Shown here piece after piece: positions 46,614 through 56,736 of a stretch of 64,000 nt of DNA. Both the position numbers and the translations under genes were made by a program. The notes under the pieces were generated by a model. That model saw nothing but the letters and a program-made list of their open reading frames with translations, ran no database searches and was not told where the DNA came from. The DNA is taken from NCBI GenBank assembly GCA_014653625.1, contig JACWEI010000001.1:62001-126000 (forward strand). The letters run 5' to 3'. The DNA comes from Pelagibacterales bacterium SAG-MED39. Lineage in GTDB: Bacteria; Pseudomonadota; Alphaproteobacteria; Pelagibacterales; Pelagibacteraceae. Every line of letters starts with the position of its first letter. Positions within the stretch are counted from its first letter, which is position 1.

Positions 46614-47678
46614 CTAAAAGTTTCTAGGTAAATATCCCCATTTTTGCCAAACATCATACTCTTTCATGAATGCTTGTTGAGAATTCCAAACTTTTTTAAA
46701 GTCAGCATCTTTAGCAGATTGTTCATCCATTACTCTCGCGCTAACCTTTTGAAGTTCTCTCAATACACTATCAGGCAATCTAGCAGCTGTAACACCTTTA
46801 GAAGGGAAACTTGCAATTTGTTTTCCTTGTAAAAATTCACCAGTCGTAATTGCTCTCATAGCTGCTGCTGTACAAGCCATCTCGAATAAAGCTTGATCAG
46901 CTTTACCCATTTTTTTCCATAAATCTAAATTGATCATGAAGTGAGTTGACGTTGATACTTGGTGCCAACCTGGAAATAGGTTGAACTTAGTGATTTTATG
47001 AAAACCTAAAACTTCATCAATAGCGGGCATAGAATATTCCGTTGCATCTAAAGTTCCTTTTTCTAGAGCAGCAAAAATTTCCCCCCCAGCCATTAATGTA
47101 GCTGAAGCTCCTATTTCATTTAAAACCATTCCTCCTAAACCTGAGAAACGAATTTTTAAACCTTTAAGATCTGCTAGGCTAGTTATAGGATTTCTGTACC
47201 AACCAGCTGTTTCTGGTCCAATAGTACTACATAACAAAACTTGGATATTTTGTTTGTTGTATATTTCATTAGCTAACTTAGCACCTTCACCTTCAAACCA
47301 CCAAGCTGCATATTCCCATGGTTCCATACCAAATGGTACAGCTGCAAATAATACAGCGGCTGGTATTCTTCCTTGGTCATATGCCATGTAGTTGTAAGCT
47401 GCAGGCAAGTCACCTTTACTAATTGAAGGTGAGATTTCTAATGGTGGAAGTATTTTTCCAGGTTCATAAACCTTTAATTTAATTCTACCATCAGTCGCTC
47501 TATCTAATGTATCTGATAAACGTGCAACAGGATCTCCTAATGCAGGCCAACCAGTATTAAAAGTAGATTGCACTTTCCATCTAATTTTTTCTGCTGCAGA
47601 AACTTGCTGTAATGAAAAAGTTATCATTAAAGCAAACACAGCGAAAAGACTAACAGATGTTTTTATTAGTTTATTCAT
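46614..47678 (-). CDS. dctP: TRAP transporter solute-binding protein (DctP/TakP-like)
   Basis: 354 residues. Signal peptide MNKLIKTSVSLFAVFALMIT then FSLQQVSA. The mature protein begins AEKIRWKVQSTFNTGW. The central motif LKGLKIRFSGLGGMVLNEIG holds the Arg that binds the carboxylate of the ligand in this family, and GEIFAALEKGTLDATEYSMP resembles the 2-oxoacid-binding TakP/FcbT group. The longer frame from 47783 lacks a signal peptide at its start and runs into the upstream gene; the ATG at 47678 has a strong GAGAGGGG site and is preferred. Ligand probably an organic acid. Confidence 0.93.
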   Translation of the reverse strand: MNKLIKTSVSLFAVFALMITFSLQQVSAAEKIRWKVQSTFNTGWPALGDPVARLSDTLDRATDGRIKLKVYEPGKILPPLEISPSISKGDLPAAYNYMAYDQGRIPAAVLFAAVPFGMEPWEYAAWWFEGEGAKLANEIYNKQNIQVLLCSTIGPETAGWYRNPITSLADLKGLKIRFSGLGGMVLNEIGASATLMAGGEIFAALEKGTLDATEYSMPAIDEVLGFHKITKFNLFPGWHQVSTSTHFMINLDLWKKMGKADQALFEMACTAAAMRAITTGEFLQGKQIASFPSKGVTAARLPDSVLRELQKVSARVMDEQSAKDADFKKVWNSQQAFMKEYDVWQKWGYLPRNF

Positions 47679-47681
47679 TTT

Positions 47682-47689
47682 CCCCTCTC
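47682..47689 (-). promoter_or_regulatory. Ribosome binding site that decides the dctP start
   Basis: The minus strand reads GAGAGGGG just before AAA and the ATG at 47678-47676. This selects the signal-peptide start over the ATG 35 codons upstream. Confidence 0.7.
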
Positions 47690-47739
47690 TCTTGTAAGTT
47701 TTGAGTTGTTTTAAATTGAAAGAGTATTCCCAACTCATT

Positions 47740-48921
47740 TTAGAACGCTCTCCATGCTTGTCCGTAAAGATCAACCATTTCATTTACGGAAGGCACTCTT
47801 GGATTGAGGTTTGGCGCTCCTGATATCTCTGCATCAGTGGCCATATTTTCTAACTCTTCCTCAAAATTTTTTTGATTAATTCCAAAGTTTTTCATCGATG
47901 GAACTTCAAAATCTTTATTAATTTTATACAAACCTTTAACCAATTTGTCACAAGCTAAATCATCATCATCCTCTGGTAATGCAAATTTACCAGCTCGACT
48001 ACAATCGGCATATCTATTTTTAGCATGGTCGATTGAAAACTCAGTTATAGTTGGTAACAACATTGCATTACTTAATCCATGAGGAACTTTAAAATTACTT
48101 CCTAGTGGCCTACTCATCCCATGAACTAAACATATCGAGGCATTTGAAAACGCTAACCCCCCTAAAGTTGCTGCCAGCATCAATCCTTCTCTTGCTTTTA
48201 AATCTTTAGGATTTTTGTCTACGGAATATATGTTTTGTGTAACAAGTCTTATTGTATCTAAGGCCATTCTATCAGAAAATAACGTAGCTTTTTTACTAAC
48301 ATATGCTTCTATCCCGTGTGTTAAGGTATCGATTGCGCTATCAATAGTCAGTCTTCTAGGTTTAGATAAAGTTAAATCGTAATCAATAATTGCACAAATC
48401 GGGACAAACCCTTCACCTCTACATGAAATTTTTTCATTATTATTAGAGTCTATAATGACCGCATGATGAGTCACCTCAGAACCAGTTCCAGCTGTTGTTG
48501 GTATGGCAATAATTGGTAAGCCTTTTTTGTCAAACATTGAGGGTGGCTTATAGTCTTGAATATTTTTACTATACTTTGCCATTGCCGCGATAGCTTTAGC
48601 TGTATCGATTGGACTACCCCCTCCAAAACCTATTACAGCATCATTTTTACATTTCTCTAAATAATTTATTCCATTTAAAACCACAGTATCAGTTGGATCA
48701 GGAACGGTATCATCAAAAACGTCTGATTTTATTCCATCTTTCATTAAAACTTCTTGTAGTTTCTTTACATAACCAAATTTCACCATTTGCTTATCTGTTA
48801 CAATTAACAAGGAATTTATTGATCCTAAAATTTTTATGATTTCAGGAAGTTTATTTAAACTGCCCTTGCCAATTTGAAGGTATCTAGGCACACAAACACG
48901 GACATTATCTCTTTGAATCAA
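47740..48921 (-). CDS. Iron-containing alcohol dehydrogenase
   Basis: 393 residues of the group III (Fe-dependent) alcohol dehydrogenase family. The NAD-binding motif is GFGGGSPIDTAKAIA. The metal region has the two signatures STAxDxLTHGIEAY (here DSAIDTLTHGIEAYVS) and CLVHGMSRPLGSNFKVPHG with His ligands. Start is TTG at 48921, supported by AAGGAG seven bases upstream. It lies between the TRAP operon and the divergent mmsA-type gene. Family members include DddB, which oxidises 3-hydroxypropionate in DMSP catabolism; that role is possible but cannot be read from the sequence. Confidence 0.92.
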   Translation of the reverse strand: MIQRDNVRVCVPRYLQIGKGSLNKLPEIIKILGSINSLLIVTDKQMVKFGYVKKLQEVLMKDGIKSDVFDDTVPDPTDTVVLNGINYLEKCKNDAVIGFGGGSPIDTAKAIAAMAKYSKNIQDYKPPSMFDKKGLPIIAIPTTAGTGSEVTHHAVIIDSNNNEKISCRGEGFVPICAIIDYDLTLSKPRRLTIDSAIDTLTHGIEAYVSKKATLFSDRMALDTIRLVTQNIYSVDKNPKDLKAREGLMLAATLGGLAFSNASICLVHGMSRPLGSNFKVPHGLSNAMLLPTITEFSIDHAKNRYADCSRAGKFALPEDDDDLACDKLVKGLYKINKDFEVPSMKNFGINQKNFEEELENMATDAEISGAPNLNPRVPSVNEMVDLYGQAWRAF

Positions 48922-48928
48922 GTAATCT

Positions 48929-48934
48929 CTCCTT
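48929..48934 (-). promoter_or_regulatory. Ribosome binding site supporting the TTG start of the alcohol dehydrogenase
   Basis: AAGGAG on the minus strand, seven bases before the TTG at 48921-48919. No in-frame ATG is better placed. Confidence 0.7.
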
Positions 48935-49027
48935 TTATTATGTGCTTAATCTAAGCTTATGTAATTTTAGGAGTCAACAGCTGAAAATTATTAATTGATA
49001 ATATTTTTCTCATTTAAGGAATTAATA

Positions 49028-49054
49028 TTGCAATGAAAAAAAAGCTGGTATAAC
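49028..49054 (+). promoter_or_regulatory. Candidate promoter of the mmsA-type gene
   Basis: TTGCAA (49028-49033) and TATAAC (49049-49054) are 15 bases apart, a short spacer, but the -10 is preceded by TGG, giving an extended -10 (TGNTATAAC). An AAGGAG ribosome binding site follows at 49071-49076, six bases before the ATG. Confidence 0.4.
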
Positions 49055-49081
49055 TTTTAATTAATAAGAAAAGGAGAACCC

Positions 49082-50575
49082 ATGAAAAAAGTAAGTCATT
49101 TTATAAATGGAAAAGTTTATACTGATAGTAAATCTCGAAAGGGCCCAATCTTTAATCCAGCTATTGGAGAACAAATAGCAGAGGTTGAATTGGCAAGTAA
49201 AACTACTGTTGAAATGGCAATAGAAAATTCTAAAAAAGCTTTTTTAAAATGGTCTAAGACTACTCCTATAAATAGAGCAAGAATTTTAGCAAAATATAAA
49301 GACCTATTAATAAAAAATATGGAAGACTTAGCTGTTATGGTTTCTGAACAGCATGGAAAAACTATTCCAGATGCAAAAGGTTCAATTCAAAGAGGAATTG
49401 AGGTAGTAGAGTATGCAACAGGTATAACAGACTCTCTAAAAGGTGATCATTCTGCAAGTGTGGGAACTAATGTCGACTCATACTCAATGAGACAGCCCTT
49501 GGGTGTTTGCGCTGGTATTACTCCTTTTAATTTTCCAGCAATGGTACCTATGTGGATGTATCCAGTTGCTATTGCATGTGGAAATACATTTGTTCTTAAA
49601 CCATCTGAGAAAGACCCAAGTTGTCCAATACGGCTTGGAGAATTAGCTATTGAAGCAGGTATGCCACCAGGTGTTTTAAATGTAGTGAATGGTGATAAAG
49701 AAGCTGTTGATACCCTTCTAGAAAGTAAAGATGTTCAAGCAATTAGTTTTGTAGGTTCAACTCCTATTGCAGAATATGTTTATCATACAGGTACAAAAAA
49801 TAACAAAAGAGTGCAAGCACTTGGAGGAGCCAAAAATCATATGGTTGTAATGCCAGATGCTGACGTTAATAAAACAACAGATGCTATTATTGGCTCTGCT
49901 TTTGGATCTGCGGGTGAAAGATGTATGGCTATTTCTGTTGCAGTTTGTGTAGGAAAAAAGACAGCTGAAAATTTAAAGACAAAATTATTAGAGGAAACTT
50001 CAAAACTAAATGTTGGTCCATATACAGATGAAAAAAGTGATTTTGGTCCACTAAATAATAAAGCACACTATGAAAAAGTCTTGGGATACATAGATGCAGG
50101 TGAAAAAGAGGGTGCTAAATTACTTTCTGATGGAAGAAATATGAAGCTTCAGGGTTATGAGAATGGTTATTTTGTAGGTCCAACTATATTTGAAAATGTA
50201 AAACCAGATATGAAAATTTACAAAGAGGAAATCTTTGGACCAGTGTTAAGCATGATGACTACAGAAACCTACGAAGATGCTTTAAAATTAGTGAATGATC
50301 ATGAATTAGGAAATGGTGCAGCTGTTTTTACTAAAAGTGGAAATATTGCAAAACATTTTACTGAAAATGCAAAAATTGGAATGATAGGTGTCAATGTTCC
50401 CATTCCTGTACCTGTTGCTTACCATAGTTTTGGTGGTTGGAAGAGATCTTTGTTTGGGGATCATTCGATGCATGGACCTGAAGGAGTAAGATTCTATACT
50501 AAGCTTAAAACTGCGACAGTGACTTGGGTCGAAGATAATGCTGGTCCTGAATTCACAATTCCAGTTTTGTCTTAA
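49082..50575 (+). CDS. mmsA: CoA-acylating (methyl)malonate-semialdehyde dehydrogenase
   Basis: 497 residues. It is an aldehyde dehydrogenase of the MmsA group. The N-terminus has SHFINGKVYTDSKSRKGPIFNPA. GVCAGITPFNFPAMVPMWMYP, SFVGSTPIAEYVYHTGT and the catalytic Cys in GSAGERCMAISV are typical of MmsA. IGVNVPIPVPVAYHSFGGWK follows near the end. The enzyme makes acetyl-CoA or propionyl-CoA from malonate or methylmalonate semialdehyde (valine, 3-hydroxypropionate or DMSP breakdown). A strong Shine-Dalgarno precedes the ATG. It is divergent from the Fe-type alcohol dehydrogenase; the pair resembles DddB-DddC. Confidence 0.94.
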   Translation: MKKVSHFINGKVYTDSKSRKGPIFNPAIGEQIAEVELASKTTVEMAIENSKKAFLKWSKTTPINRARILAKYKDLLIKNMEDLAVMVSEQHGKTIPDAKGSIQRGIEVVEYATGITDSLKGDHSASVGTNVDSYSMRQPLGVCAGITPFNFPAMVPMWMYPVAIACGNTFVLKPSEKDPSCPIRLGELAIEAGMPPGVLNVVNGDKEAVDTLLESKDVQAISFVGSTPIAEYVYHTGTKNNKRVQALGGAKNHMVVMPDADVNKTTDAIIGSAFGSAGERCMAISVAVCVGKKTAENLKTKLLEETSKLNVGPYTDEKSDFGPLNNKAHYEKVLGYIDAGEKEGAKLLSDGRNMKLQGYENGYFVGPTIFENVKPDMKIYKEEIFGPVLSMMTTETYEDALKLVNDHELGNGAAVFTKSGNIAKHFTENAKIGMIGVNVPIPVPVAYHSFGGWKRSLFGDHSMHGPEGVRFYTKLKTATVTWVEDNAGPEFTIPVLS

Positions 50576-50599
50576 ATTTTATTAAAAAATTGAGATGAA

Positions 50600-51361
50600 A
50601 TGACAAACACAATTAGCAGAACATCTCCAAGAAGAATACTAAATATATTAGAGGAAATAATAGTTGATCCAAATAATTTTACTGCCAAAAAGATTTCCCA
50701 TAAATTAAAAATACCTTTAGCTACAATTTATAGACATATTGAAACATTGTGTGAAGAAAAGTATTTAGTAGCTGGTAACTCAAAAAAATATTTACCTGGT
50801 CCTAAAATAAGAAATTTAATCTTAAAAAGTTTACCTTATGAACCGAATTTTACATTGAGACGGTCTTATTTAAGAAAATTAACTAATGATATTGAAGAAA
50901 CAGTTAGTTTGTCCATACCAATTGGAACTAAACTCGTCTATTTTGATCGAATAGAATTTCATTGGCCTATGCAATTAAATTTAGAGGCTGGAGACCATCT
51001 TCCTCTACATGCTTCTGCATCTGGAAAATTATACCTATCATCAATAAGAGAAGACAAAGTAATTCAAATTTTTAAAAATATAAAAACACCCAAGACTGCC
51101 AAAAATACCATAACTGACATTTCTCAGTTTAAGAAAGAAATAAAAAGAATCACAAATCAAGGGTATGCTTTTGATGATGAAGAGTGGTTTGATGGAATGG
51201 TTGGGGTGTCTGTGCCAATATTTAATTCCAATAAAGAATTATGTTTTTGTTTATCCACACATACTGCAAAAAGTAGAAAAGACAAAAATGATTTAAAAAA
51301 AATTTTACCAATTATGCTTAATTCTGCAAATAATCTTAAAAAAGTTTTATTTAAAGACTAG
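50600..51361 (+). CDS. IclR-family transcriptional regulator
   Basis: 253 residues. An N-terminal winged helix ([41 protein letters not shown]) is followed by the IclR effector domain (about 85-250), with [15 protein letters not shown] and [21 protein letters not shown], the segments that form the ligand pocket. It starts 24 bases after the mmsA stop, so it is co-transcribed with it and probably controls mmsA, the alcohol dehydrogenase and the TRAP genes. Its 3' end overlaps sdhB tail-to-tail by 11 bases. Confidence 0.93.
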   Translation: MTNTISRTSPRRILNILEEIIVDPNNFTAKKISHKLKIPLATIYRHIETLCEEKYLVAGNSKKYLPGPKIRNLILKSLPYEPNFTLRRSYLRKLTNDIEETVSLSIPIGTKLVYFDRIEFHWPMQLNLEAGDHLPLHASASGKLYLSSIREDKVIQIFKNIKTPKTAKNTITDISQFKKEIKRITNQGYAFDDEEWFDGMVGVSVPIFNSNKELCFCLSTHTAKSRKDKNDLKKILPIMLNSANNLKKVLFKD

Positions 51362-52133
51362 TTGTAGCCAGCATCTTTTTTATTTCAGCTATAGCTTTAG
51401 CGGGATTAAGCCCTTTAGGACAAGCACTAGTGCAATTTAGAATAGTATGACATCTATAAAGTTTGAGTTCATCTGCAACTTTTTTTAATCTTGCCTGTCT
51501 CTCTTCATCTCTACTATCTACAATCCATCTATAAGCCTGTAATAGTACAGCTGGACCTAGGTATTTATCTCCATTCCACCAATAGCTAGGGCATGAAGTT
51601 GAACAGCACGCACACATAATACATTCATAAGCACCGTCTAGTTTTTTTCTATCTTCCTTAGATTGAAAGATTTCAGTTTTTTTAGATTTAGAGTTAGATT
51701 TTAACCATGGTTCAATAGATTTATATTGTTTATACAAACCATCTAAATCACCAATTAAATCTTTTTTTACTTTTAAATGAGGTAGTGGATAAACATCTAT
51801 ATCACCTTCAATTTCAGAATGAGGTTTAGTACAAGCCAGCCCATTTTTTCCACCCATATTCATTGCGCAAGATCCACAAACCCCATGAGCACAAGATCTT
51901 CTATAAGCTATTGTCGGATCTATTTCATTTTTTATCTTATTTAAAACATCTAAAATTTTTGAAGGACAATTATCCATATCAACTTCATATGTATCCAATC
52001 TAGGATTATCTCCAGTCGAAGGATCCCATCTATAAATATTTACTTTTCTTAAATTTTTTGAGCCAGTTTTGTCTTTAAAATATTTACCTTTTCTTATTTT
52101 TGAATTTTCAGGCAAACTTATTTGTGCCATCAA
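51351..52133 (-). CDS. sdhB: Succinate dehydrogenase iron-sulfur subunit
   Basis: 260 residues. The [2Fe-2S] site is [21 protein letters not shown]-like (C...C..C...........C, from about residue 80); the [4Fe-4S] and [3Fe-4S] sites are in [16 protein letters not shown] and [21 protein letters not shown]. It passes electrons from FAD in SdhA to quinone. The start has two tandem ATGs overlapping the sdhA stop, so either may be used. Last gene of the sdh operon. Confidence 0.97.
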   Translation of the reverse strand: MMAQISLPENSKIRKGKYFKDKTGSKNLRKVNIYRWDPSTGDNPRLDTYEVDMDNCPSKILDVLNKIKNEIDPTIAYRRSCAHGVCGSCAMNMGGKNGLACTKPHSEIEGDIDVYPLPHLKVKKDLIGDLDGLYKQYKSIEPWLKSNSKSKKTEIFQSKEDRKKLDGAYECIMCACCSTSCPSYWWNGDKYLGPAVLLQAYRWIVDSRDEERQARLKKVADELKLYRCHTILNCTSACPKGLNPAKAIAEIKKMLATTSL

Positions 52134-53905
52134 TAAACTCTTTCTTGGGGTGGAAAATACTGTACCTCATTAGTTAGCGTAGATTTATGCACTTCTCTAT
52201 AACTTATTTTTGTCTCTTTACCATTGCACCAGGCTAAAGTGTGTTGCATAAATTTTTCGTCATCCCTTTTTGGGAAATCTTCTCTTGCATGTGCGCCTCG
52301 ACTTTCTTTTCTGTGATAGGCAGAGTCCACAGTTACTACTGCTTGCCTGATCAAATTATCAAATTCTAAACTTTCAACTAAATCAGTATTAAATATTAAG
52401 GATTTATCTTTAACAGACATAGAATTTAAACCATCATAGGTTTTTCTTATATCTTCCACGCCTTCTTTGAGAGTTTTTTCAGTTCTGAAAACTGCACACT
52501 TGGATTGCATTGTTTTTTGCATAGATAGTCTTAGTTCTGCTGTTCCTGTATTTCCATCTGCATTTCTAATTTTATCAAATCTTTCAAGACATTTTTCTGT
52601 TTCAGACTCACCAATTTCTTCATGTGGAGTTCCAGGTGTAATTAATTCTGCAGCTCTTTTTGCAGCAGCTCTTCCAAAAACTACAAGATCAATTAAAGAA
52701 TTTGAGCCCAATCTATTGGCTCCATGAACTGAAACACAAGCTGCTTCTCCTATTGCCATCAGACCAGGAACAGTTTTTTCTGAACCATTTACAGTTAATA
52801 CTTCACCTTTATAATTTGTAGGAATACCTCCCATATTATAATGAACTGTAGGTACTACGGGGATTGGTTCCTTGGTGATATCAACATTTGCAAATAACCT
52901 TGCTGCATCAGTAATGCCAGGTAATCTACTTTCAATAATTTCTTTATCCAAGTGACTTAAATTTAAATGAACATGGTCTTGATCTTTACCAACGCCTCTA
53001 CCTTCATTAATCTCTATTGACATTGATCTACTTACTACATCTCTAGAAGCTAAATCTTTTGTTTTAGGTGCATATCTTTCCATAAATCTTTCTCCTTTAG
53101 AGTTTGTAAGATACCCTCCTTCTCCTCTTGCACCTTCTGTTATCAATGTACCATGTCCATAAATTCCTGTAGGATGGAACTGCACAAATTCCATATCTTG
53201 CAAAGGTAAACCAGCTCTCAAAACCATAGCATTACCATCTCCAGTACAAGTATGAGCAGAAGTTGCTGAGTAATAAACTTTACCATAGCCACCTGTAGCA
53301 ATAATTACTGAGTGAGCTCTAAATCTATGAATTGTTCCATCATTTAAATTCCATGCAATTAGCCCTTTACACTCTCCATCTTTCATCAGTAAATCTAAGG
53401 CAAAATATTCTATAAAAAATTCTGTTTTATGTTTTAATGCTTGTCCATATAAAGTATGCAAAATTGCATGACCTGTTCTATCAGCAGCTGCACATGTTCT
53501 TTGTACAATACCATTGCCATAATTTTTTGTCATTCCACCAAATGGTCTTTGATAAATTTTTCCATCCTCTGTTCTACTAAAAGGAACACCATATTTTTCT
53601 AATTCAATTACAGCTTTAGGTGCCTCTTTACATAAATATTCAATGCTATCTTGGTCACCTAGCCAGTCAGCTCCTTTAACAGTATCGTACATGTGCCAAC
53701 GCCAATCATCTTCTCCCATGTTACCAAGAGATGCTGAGATCCCACCTTGAGCGGCTGAAGTATGACTTCTAGTTGGAAATACTTTTGAAATACATGCGGT
53801 TTTTAATCCAGCTTCACTTAAACCAACTGCAGCTCTTAGTCCAGAACCACCTGCCCCTAAGACAACTACATCGTATTCATGATCTATTAATTTATATGAA
53901 CTCAT
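52130..53905 (-). CDS. sdhA: Succinate dehydrogenase flavoprotein subunit
   Basis: 591 residues. FAD-binding [18 protein letters not shown]; the histidine that carries covalent FAD lies in [40 protein letters not shown] and the active-site Arg segment [15 protein letters not shown] are present. It oxidises succinate to fumarate on the cytoplasmic side of the inner membrane. It overlaps sdhD and sdhB by four bases each, showing tight coupling. Confidence 0.98.
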   Translation of the reverse strand: MSSYKLIDHEYDVVVLGAGGSGLRAAVGLSEAGLKTACISKVFPTRSHTSAAQGGISASLGNMGEDDWRWHMYDTVKGADWLGDQDSIEYLCKEAPKAVIELEKYGVPFSRTEDGKIYQRPFGGMTKNYGNGIVQRTCAAADRTGHAILHTLYGQALKHKTEFFIEYFALDLLMKDGECKGLIAWNLNDGTIHRFRAHSVIIATGGYGKVYYSATSAHTCTGDGNAMVLRAGLPLQDMEFVQFHPTGIYGHGTLITEGARGEGGYLTNSKGERFMERYAPKTKDLASRDVVSRSMSIEINEGRGVGKDQDHVHLNLSHLDKEIIESRLPGITDAARLFANVDITKEPIPVVPTVHYNMGGIPTNYKGEVLTVNGSEKTVPGLMAIGEAACVSVHGANRLGSNSLIDLVVFGRAAAKRAAELITPGTPHEEIGESETEKCLERFDKIRNADGNTGTAELRLSMQKTMQSKCAVFRTEKTLKEGVEDIRKTYDGLNSMSVKDKSLIFNTDLVESLEFDNLIRQAVVTVDSAYHRKESRGAHAREDFPKRDDEKFMQHTLAWCNGKETKISYREVHKSTLTNEVQYFPPQERVY

Positions 53906-54225
53906 AATCTAGATATTAATATAATTGTAATTATTGGAATTGCTACTGCTGAAGCATATAAAAGCTTATTTGCGACACTTTTGATTTTATCATTATGTAT
54001 ATAATCCTCAAAAACCTCACTTATGCTTATTGCTGAAAAAAAATATGCATCAATAATGAAGAGACTAAATAAAAATTTAGATGAAGAGTTTGTAAAAAAA
54101 GTTATAACCTCATCATATCCTTGGTCATAAATTCTGATCAAATTCAGAATAAACCATAGCATTAATGGAATTAGTAAGGCTCCGCTAATTTTTAAAAAAA
54201 TCCATTTTTTGGTTGCAGCAATCAT
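53902..54225 (-). CDS. sdhD: Succinate dehydrogenase membrane anchor subunit D
   Basis: 107 residues with three predicted transmembrane helices ([62 protein letters not shown]). The family is poorly conserved; the assignment rests on size, three helices and position between sdhC and sdhA. A His in the middle helix, usual for haem binding, is not clear; the EDYIHND segment after helix two has one His. Confidence 0.87.
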   Translation of the reverse strand: MIAATKKWIFLKISGALLIPLMLWFILNLIRIYDQGYDEVITFFTNSSSKFLFSLFIIDAYFFSAISISEVFEDYIHNDKIKSVANKLLYASAVAIPIITIILISRL

Positions 54226-54609
54226 TTAGATAAAATTTTTTCCTAATAGATAAAAAATAATAGTTAAGACTATTGATCCGAATATAACCATTAAGCCAGT
54301 TACTCTAGTTGTTTGTAATTCAAATCCATATCCTAGATCCATTATAAGATGTCTTGTTTCACTTAAAACCTGAAATAAAAAAGACCAAGTTAAAGCTAAA
54401 ATGATAAATTTACCAAAAAAAGACACTAAAAAAATATTTATTACTTCATAATTATTTGCACCGAGCAAAAGTAATGAGGCCCAGAAACATATAATTGTAA
54501 TAGCTATTATATTTATTATACCAGTTATTCTATGCGAGATAGATACTAAGGATGAAATATGCCATCTATAAATTTGAATATGTGGTGATAAAGGTTCTTT
54601 ATTTTCCAT
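54226..54609 (-). CDS. sdhC: Succinate dehydrogenase cytochrome b556 subunit
   Basis: 127 residues, three transmembrane helices. The conserved N-terminus PLSPHIQIYRWHISSLVSISHRITGI contains the SxxHRxTG motif with Ser and Arg for quinone binding. SETRHLIMDLGYGFE has the haem-ligand His in the HLIMDLG segment. It overlaps the end of asd by 11 bases. Confidence 0.94.
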   Translation of the reverse strand: MENKEPLSPHIQIYRWHISSLVSISHRITGIINIIAITIICFWASLLLLGANNYEVINIFLVSFFGKFIILALTWSFLFQVLSETRHLIMDLGYGFELQTTRVTGLMVIFGSIVLTIIFYLLGKNFI

Positions 54610-55606
54610 AAAAATTATTTTTAATTAAAGTTTCGGCAATCTCCACAGCATTTAAAGCTGCTCCTCTTAGAAGATTATCAGAAACAATCCATAAATTTAA
54701 TCCATTTTTAATAGTTTTATCTTCTCTAATTCTTGAAATAAATGTTTCATTTTTACCTTCTGCTTCAATAGGAGTCGTGTAACCTCCATCAAATCTATTA
54801 TCTACAACTTTACAGCCTTCAAAATTATCAAGGGCCTCCTTTATTTCCTCTAAAGTAAAAGATTTTTCAAATTCTATATTTACTGACTCTGCGTGGGAAA
54901 CTAATACAGGAATTCTGACACATGTTGATGTAATATTTATCTTGTTATCTAAAATTTTTTTTGTCTCATTAGCCATTTTAAGCTCTTCCTTAGTATAACC
55001 ACCATCTGAAAATTCATCTATGTGTGGAATTACATTAAAAGCAATTTGTTTTGTAAAGTTTTTTGATTCTACTTTTTTGTTATTAAGAATTAATTTTGTT
55101 TGTTCTATTAATTCATCCATTGGTGCTTTGCCCCCACCTGAAACTGATTGATAGGTAGAAGTAACTACTCTTTTAATCTTAAATAGGTCATGTAGTGGTT
55201 TAAGGGCTATAACTAACTGTGCAGTGGAACAATTAGGATTGGCTATAATATTTTTTTTAATTTTATTTAAATCTTCAGAGTTAACTTGTGGCACTATTAA
55301 AGGCACATCAGGATCCATTCTAAAAAAACTTGAGTTATCAATAATCATTGAATTTTTTGATGCTTTTTCGGCAAATTTTTCTGAGATATTTCCTCCTGCT
55401 GCAAAAAAAGTAATTTTTGCTTTAGAGAAATCAAAATTATCTAAATCTAGAATCTCATGTTCTTGACCTCTAAATTTAATTTTTGATCCAGCACTTTTTG
55501 ATGATGCAATTAAATATAGATTATCAATAGAAAGTTCTTTTCTTTCCAGAACTTCTAAAATTTTCCTGCCAACATTTCCTGTTGCTCCTACAATTGCTAT
55601 ATTCAT
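54599..55606 (-). CDS. asd: Aspartate-semialdehyde dehydrogenase
   Basis: Second step of the aspartate pathway to lysine, threonine and methionine. It is 335 residues. NADP-binding GATGNVGRKILEVL is at the N-terminus. The catalytic Cys is in IANPNCSTAQLVIAL. The STYQSVSGGGKAPMDEL loop and the VSHAESVNIEFE segment (catalytic His) are clear. It precedes sdhC with an 11-base overlap, an arrangement that could tie the gene to the sdh operon. A 20-base gap separates it from dmdA. Confidence 0.96.
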   Translation of the reverse strand: MNIAIVGATGNVGRKILEVLERKELSIDNLYLIASSKSAGSKIKFRGQEHEILDLDNFDFSKAKITFFAAGGNISEKFAEKASKNSMIIDNSSFFRMDPDVPLIVPQVNSEDLNKIKKNIIANPNCSTAQLVIALKPLHDLFKIKRVVTSTYQSVSGGGKAPMDELIEQTKLILNNKKVESKNFTKQIAFNVIPHIDEFSDGGYTKEELKMANETKKILDNKINITSTCVRIPVLVSHAESVNIEFEKSFTLEEIKEALDNFEGCKVVDNRFDGGYTTPIEAEGKNETFISRIREDKTIKNGLNLWIVSDNLLRGAALNAVEIAETLIKNNFYGK

Positions 55607-55626
55607 GGTAACGTTATATTTTTATA

Positions 55627-56736
55627 CTAAATGAAGGGTAAATCGCAAACTGTTCCTACAAATATTTTTTCATTTATATCTATCTTAAATTGGGTTTTAT
55701 TATCCCAATAAGGTTTATTAATCATAGCGATTCCTATAACTTTTTTAAAAGATGGAGAATATGTTGCTGATCGAACATATCCCACTACATTATTATCATC
55801 ATCAAGAAGTGTCTTTTCACAGTACATATCAATTTTATCATGATCAATCATGACACCCATTAATTTTCTAGTAATACCATTGTCTCTAATTTCCCTTAAT
55901 TTTTCTTTTCCTAAGAAGTTAATTTCACTATCTAAATTAATATACTTATCAAAATTTGCCTCAAATGGATTATCTCTGTTATCAAAATCATTTCCATAGG
56001 ATAATAATGCAGACTCAATTCTCTCTATCAAATTGGGACATCCAGCTTTAACGTTGAATTCAGTTCCATATTCAAATAAATAATCATATAGGTCTTGACC
56101 TGCTGAGATGTCTTCCACATAAACTTCAAATCCACTTTGTTTTGACCATCCTGATCTAGCAATAAAATATTTTTTACCTTTGAAATTGTAATATTTAAAA
56201 TTAAAAAATTTCAATTGTCTTATATCTTCTCCAAATAATTTTGCCATCAGATCATCCGAAAGAGGACCTTGTATCGCTAAAATATTTACATTTGGTTCTT
56301 TAATTTCAACTTCAAATTTATTTCCTGCTGCAATCCCTTTAGCAAAAAAAATTACATCTGAGTCGGCAATAGATAACCACCATCTATCCTCGGCTAATTT
56401 ATTTATTATTGGGTCATTAACTAATAAACCCTCATTATCAATTAATGGTGCATAATAACATTTTCCAATTTTTGATTTGGATAAATCTCTACAAGTCATT
56501 AATTGAACTAATTTTGCTGAGTCTTTTCCTGAAATTTCAACTTGTCTCTCAGCTGCAACATCCCAAACTTGAACAAATTTTTTCAAATGTTCATAATCAG
56601 CCTCTAAAGATTTAAAAGATGCCGGTAATAACATGTGGTTATAAACCGTATAGCTACTTACCCCGTGAGACTCTATTCTATCAGTATAGGGAGTACTTCT
56701 TAATCTTCTTGATTTAACGATTGGAAAGTTTTTCAT
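55627..56736 (-). CDS. dmdA: DMSP demethylase
   Basis: Transfers a methyl group from dimethylsulfoniopropionate to tetrahydrofolate, giving methylmercaptopropionate. It is 369 residues, the length known for SAR11 DmdA. The N-terminus [30 protein letters not shown] matches the SAR11-type enzyme (quoted in part: [13 protein letters not shown] and TVYNHMLLP). [40 protein letters not shown] and [16 protein letters not shown] follow and separate DmdA from the related glycine cleavage protein GcvT. First-step enzyme of a four-gene DMSP cluster. It overlaps the hydrolase gene by four bases. Confidence 0.92.
   Translation of the reverse strand: MKNFPIVKSRRLRSTPYTDRIESHGVSSYTVYNHMLLPASFKSLEADYEHLKKFVQVWDVAAERQVEISGKDSAKLVQLMTCRDLSKSKIGKCYYAPLIDNEGLLVNDPIINKLAEDRWWLSIADSDVIFFAKGIAAGNKFEVEIKEPNVNILAIQGPLSDDLMAKLFGEDIRQLKFFNFKYYNFKGKKYFIARSGWSKQSGFEVYVEDISAGQDLYDYLFEYGTEFNVKAGCPNLIERIESALLSYGNDFDNRDNPFEANFDKYINLDSEINFLGKEKLREIRDNGITRKLMGVMIDHDKIDMYCEKTLLDDDNNVVGYVRSATYSPSFKKVIGIAMINKPYWDNKTQFKIDINEKIFVGTVCDLPFI

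Noticed and set aside
47679-47783. N-terminal extension of dctP to 47783.
   Set aside because: The extension overlaps the neighbouring dehydrogenase gene, lacks a ribosome binding site and would bury the signal peptide; the ATG at 47678 has a strong site.
48988-49001. Near-palindrome TTATTAATTGATAA upstream of mmsA as an IclR operator.
   Set aside because: Only A and T in the arms and one mismatched pair; such palindromes are common by chance in DNA this AT-rich. No second copy was seen nearby.
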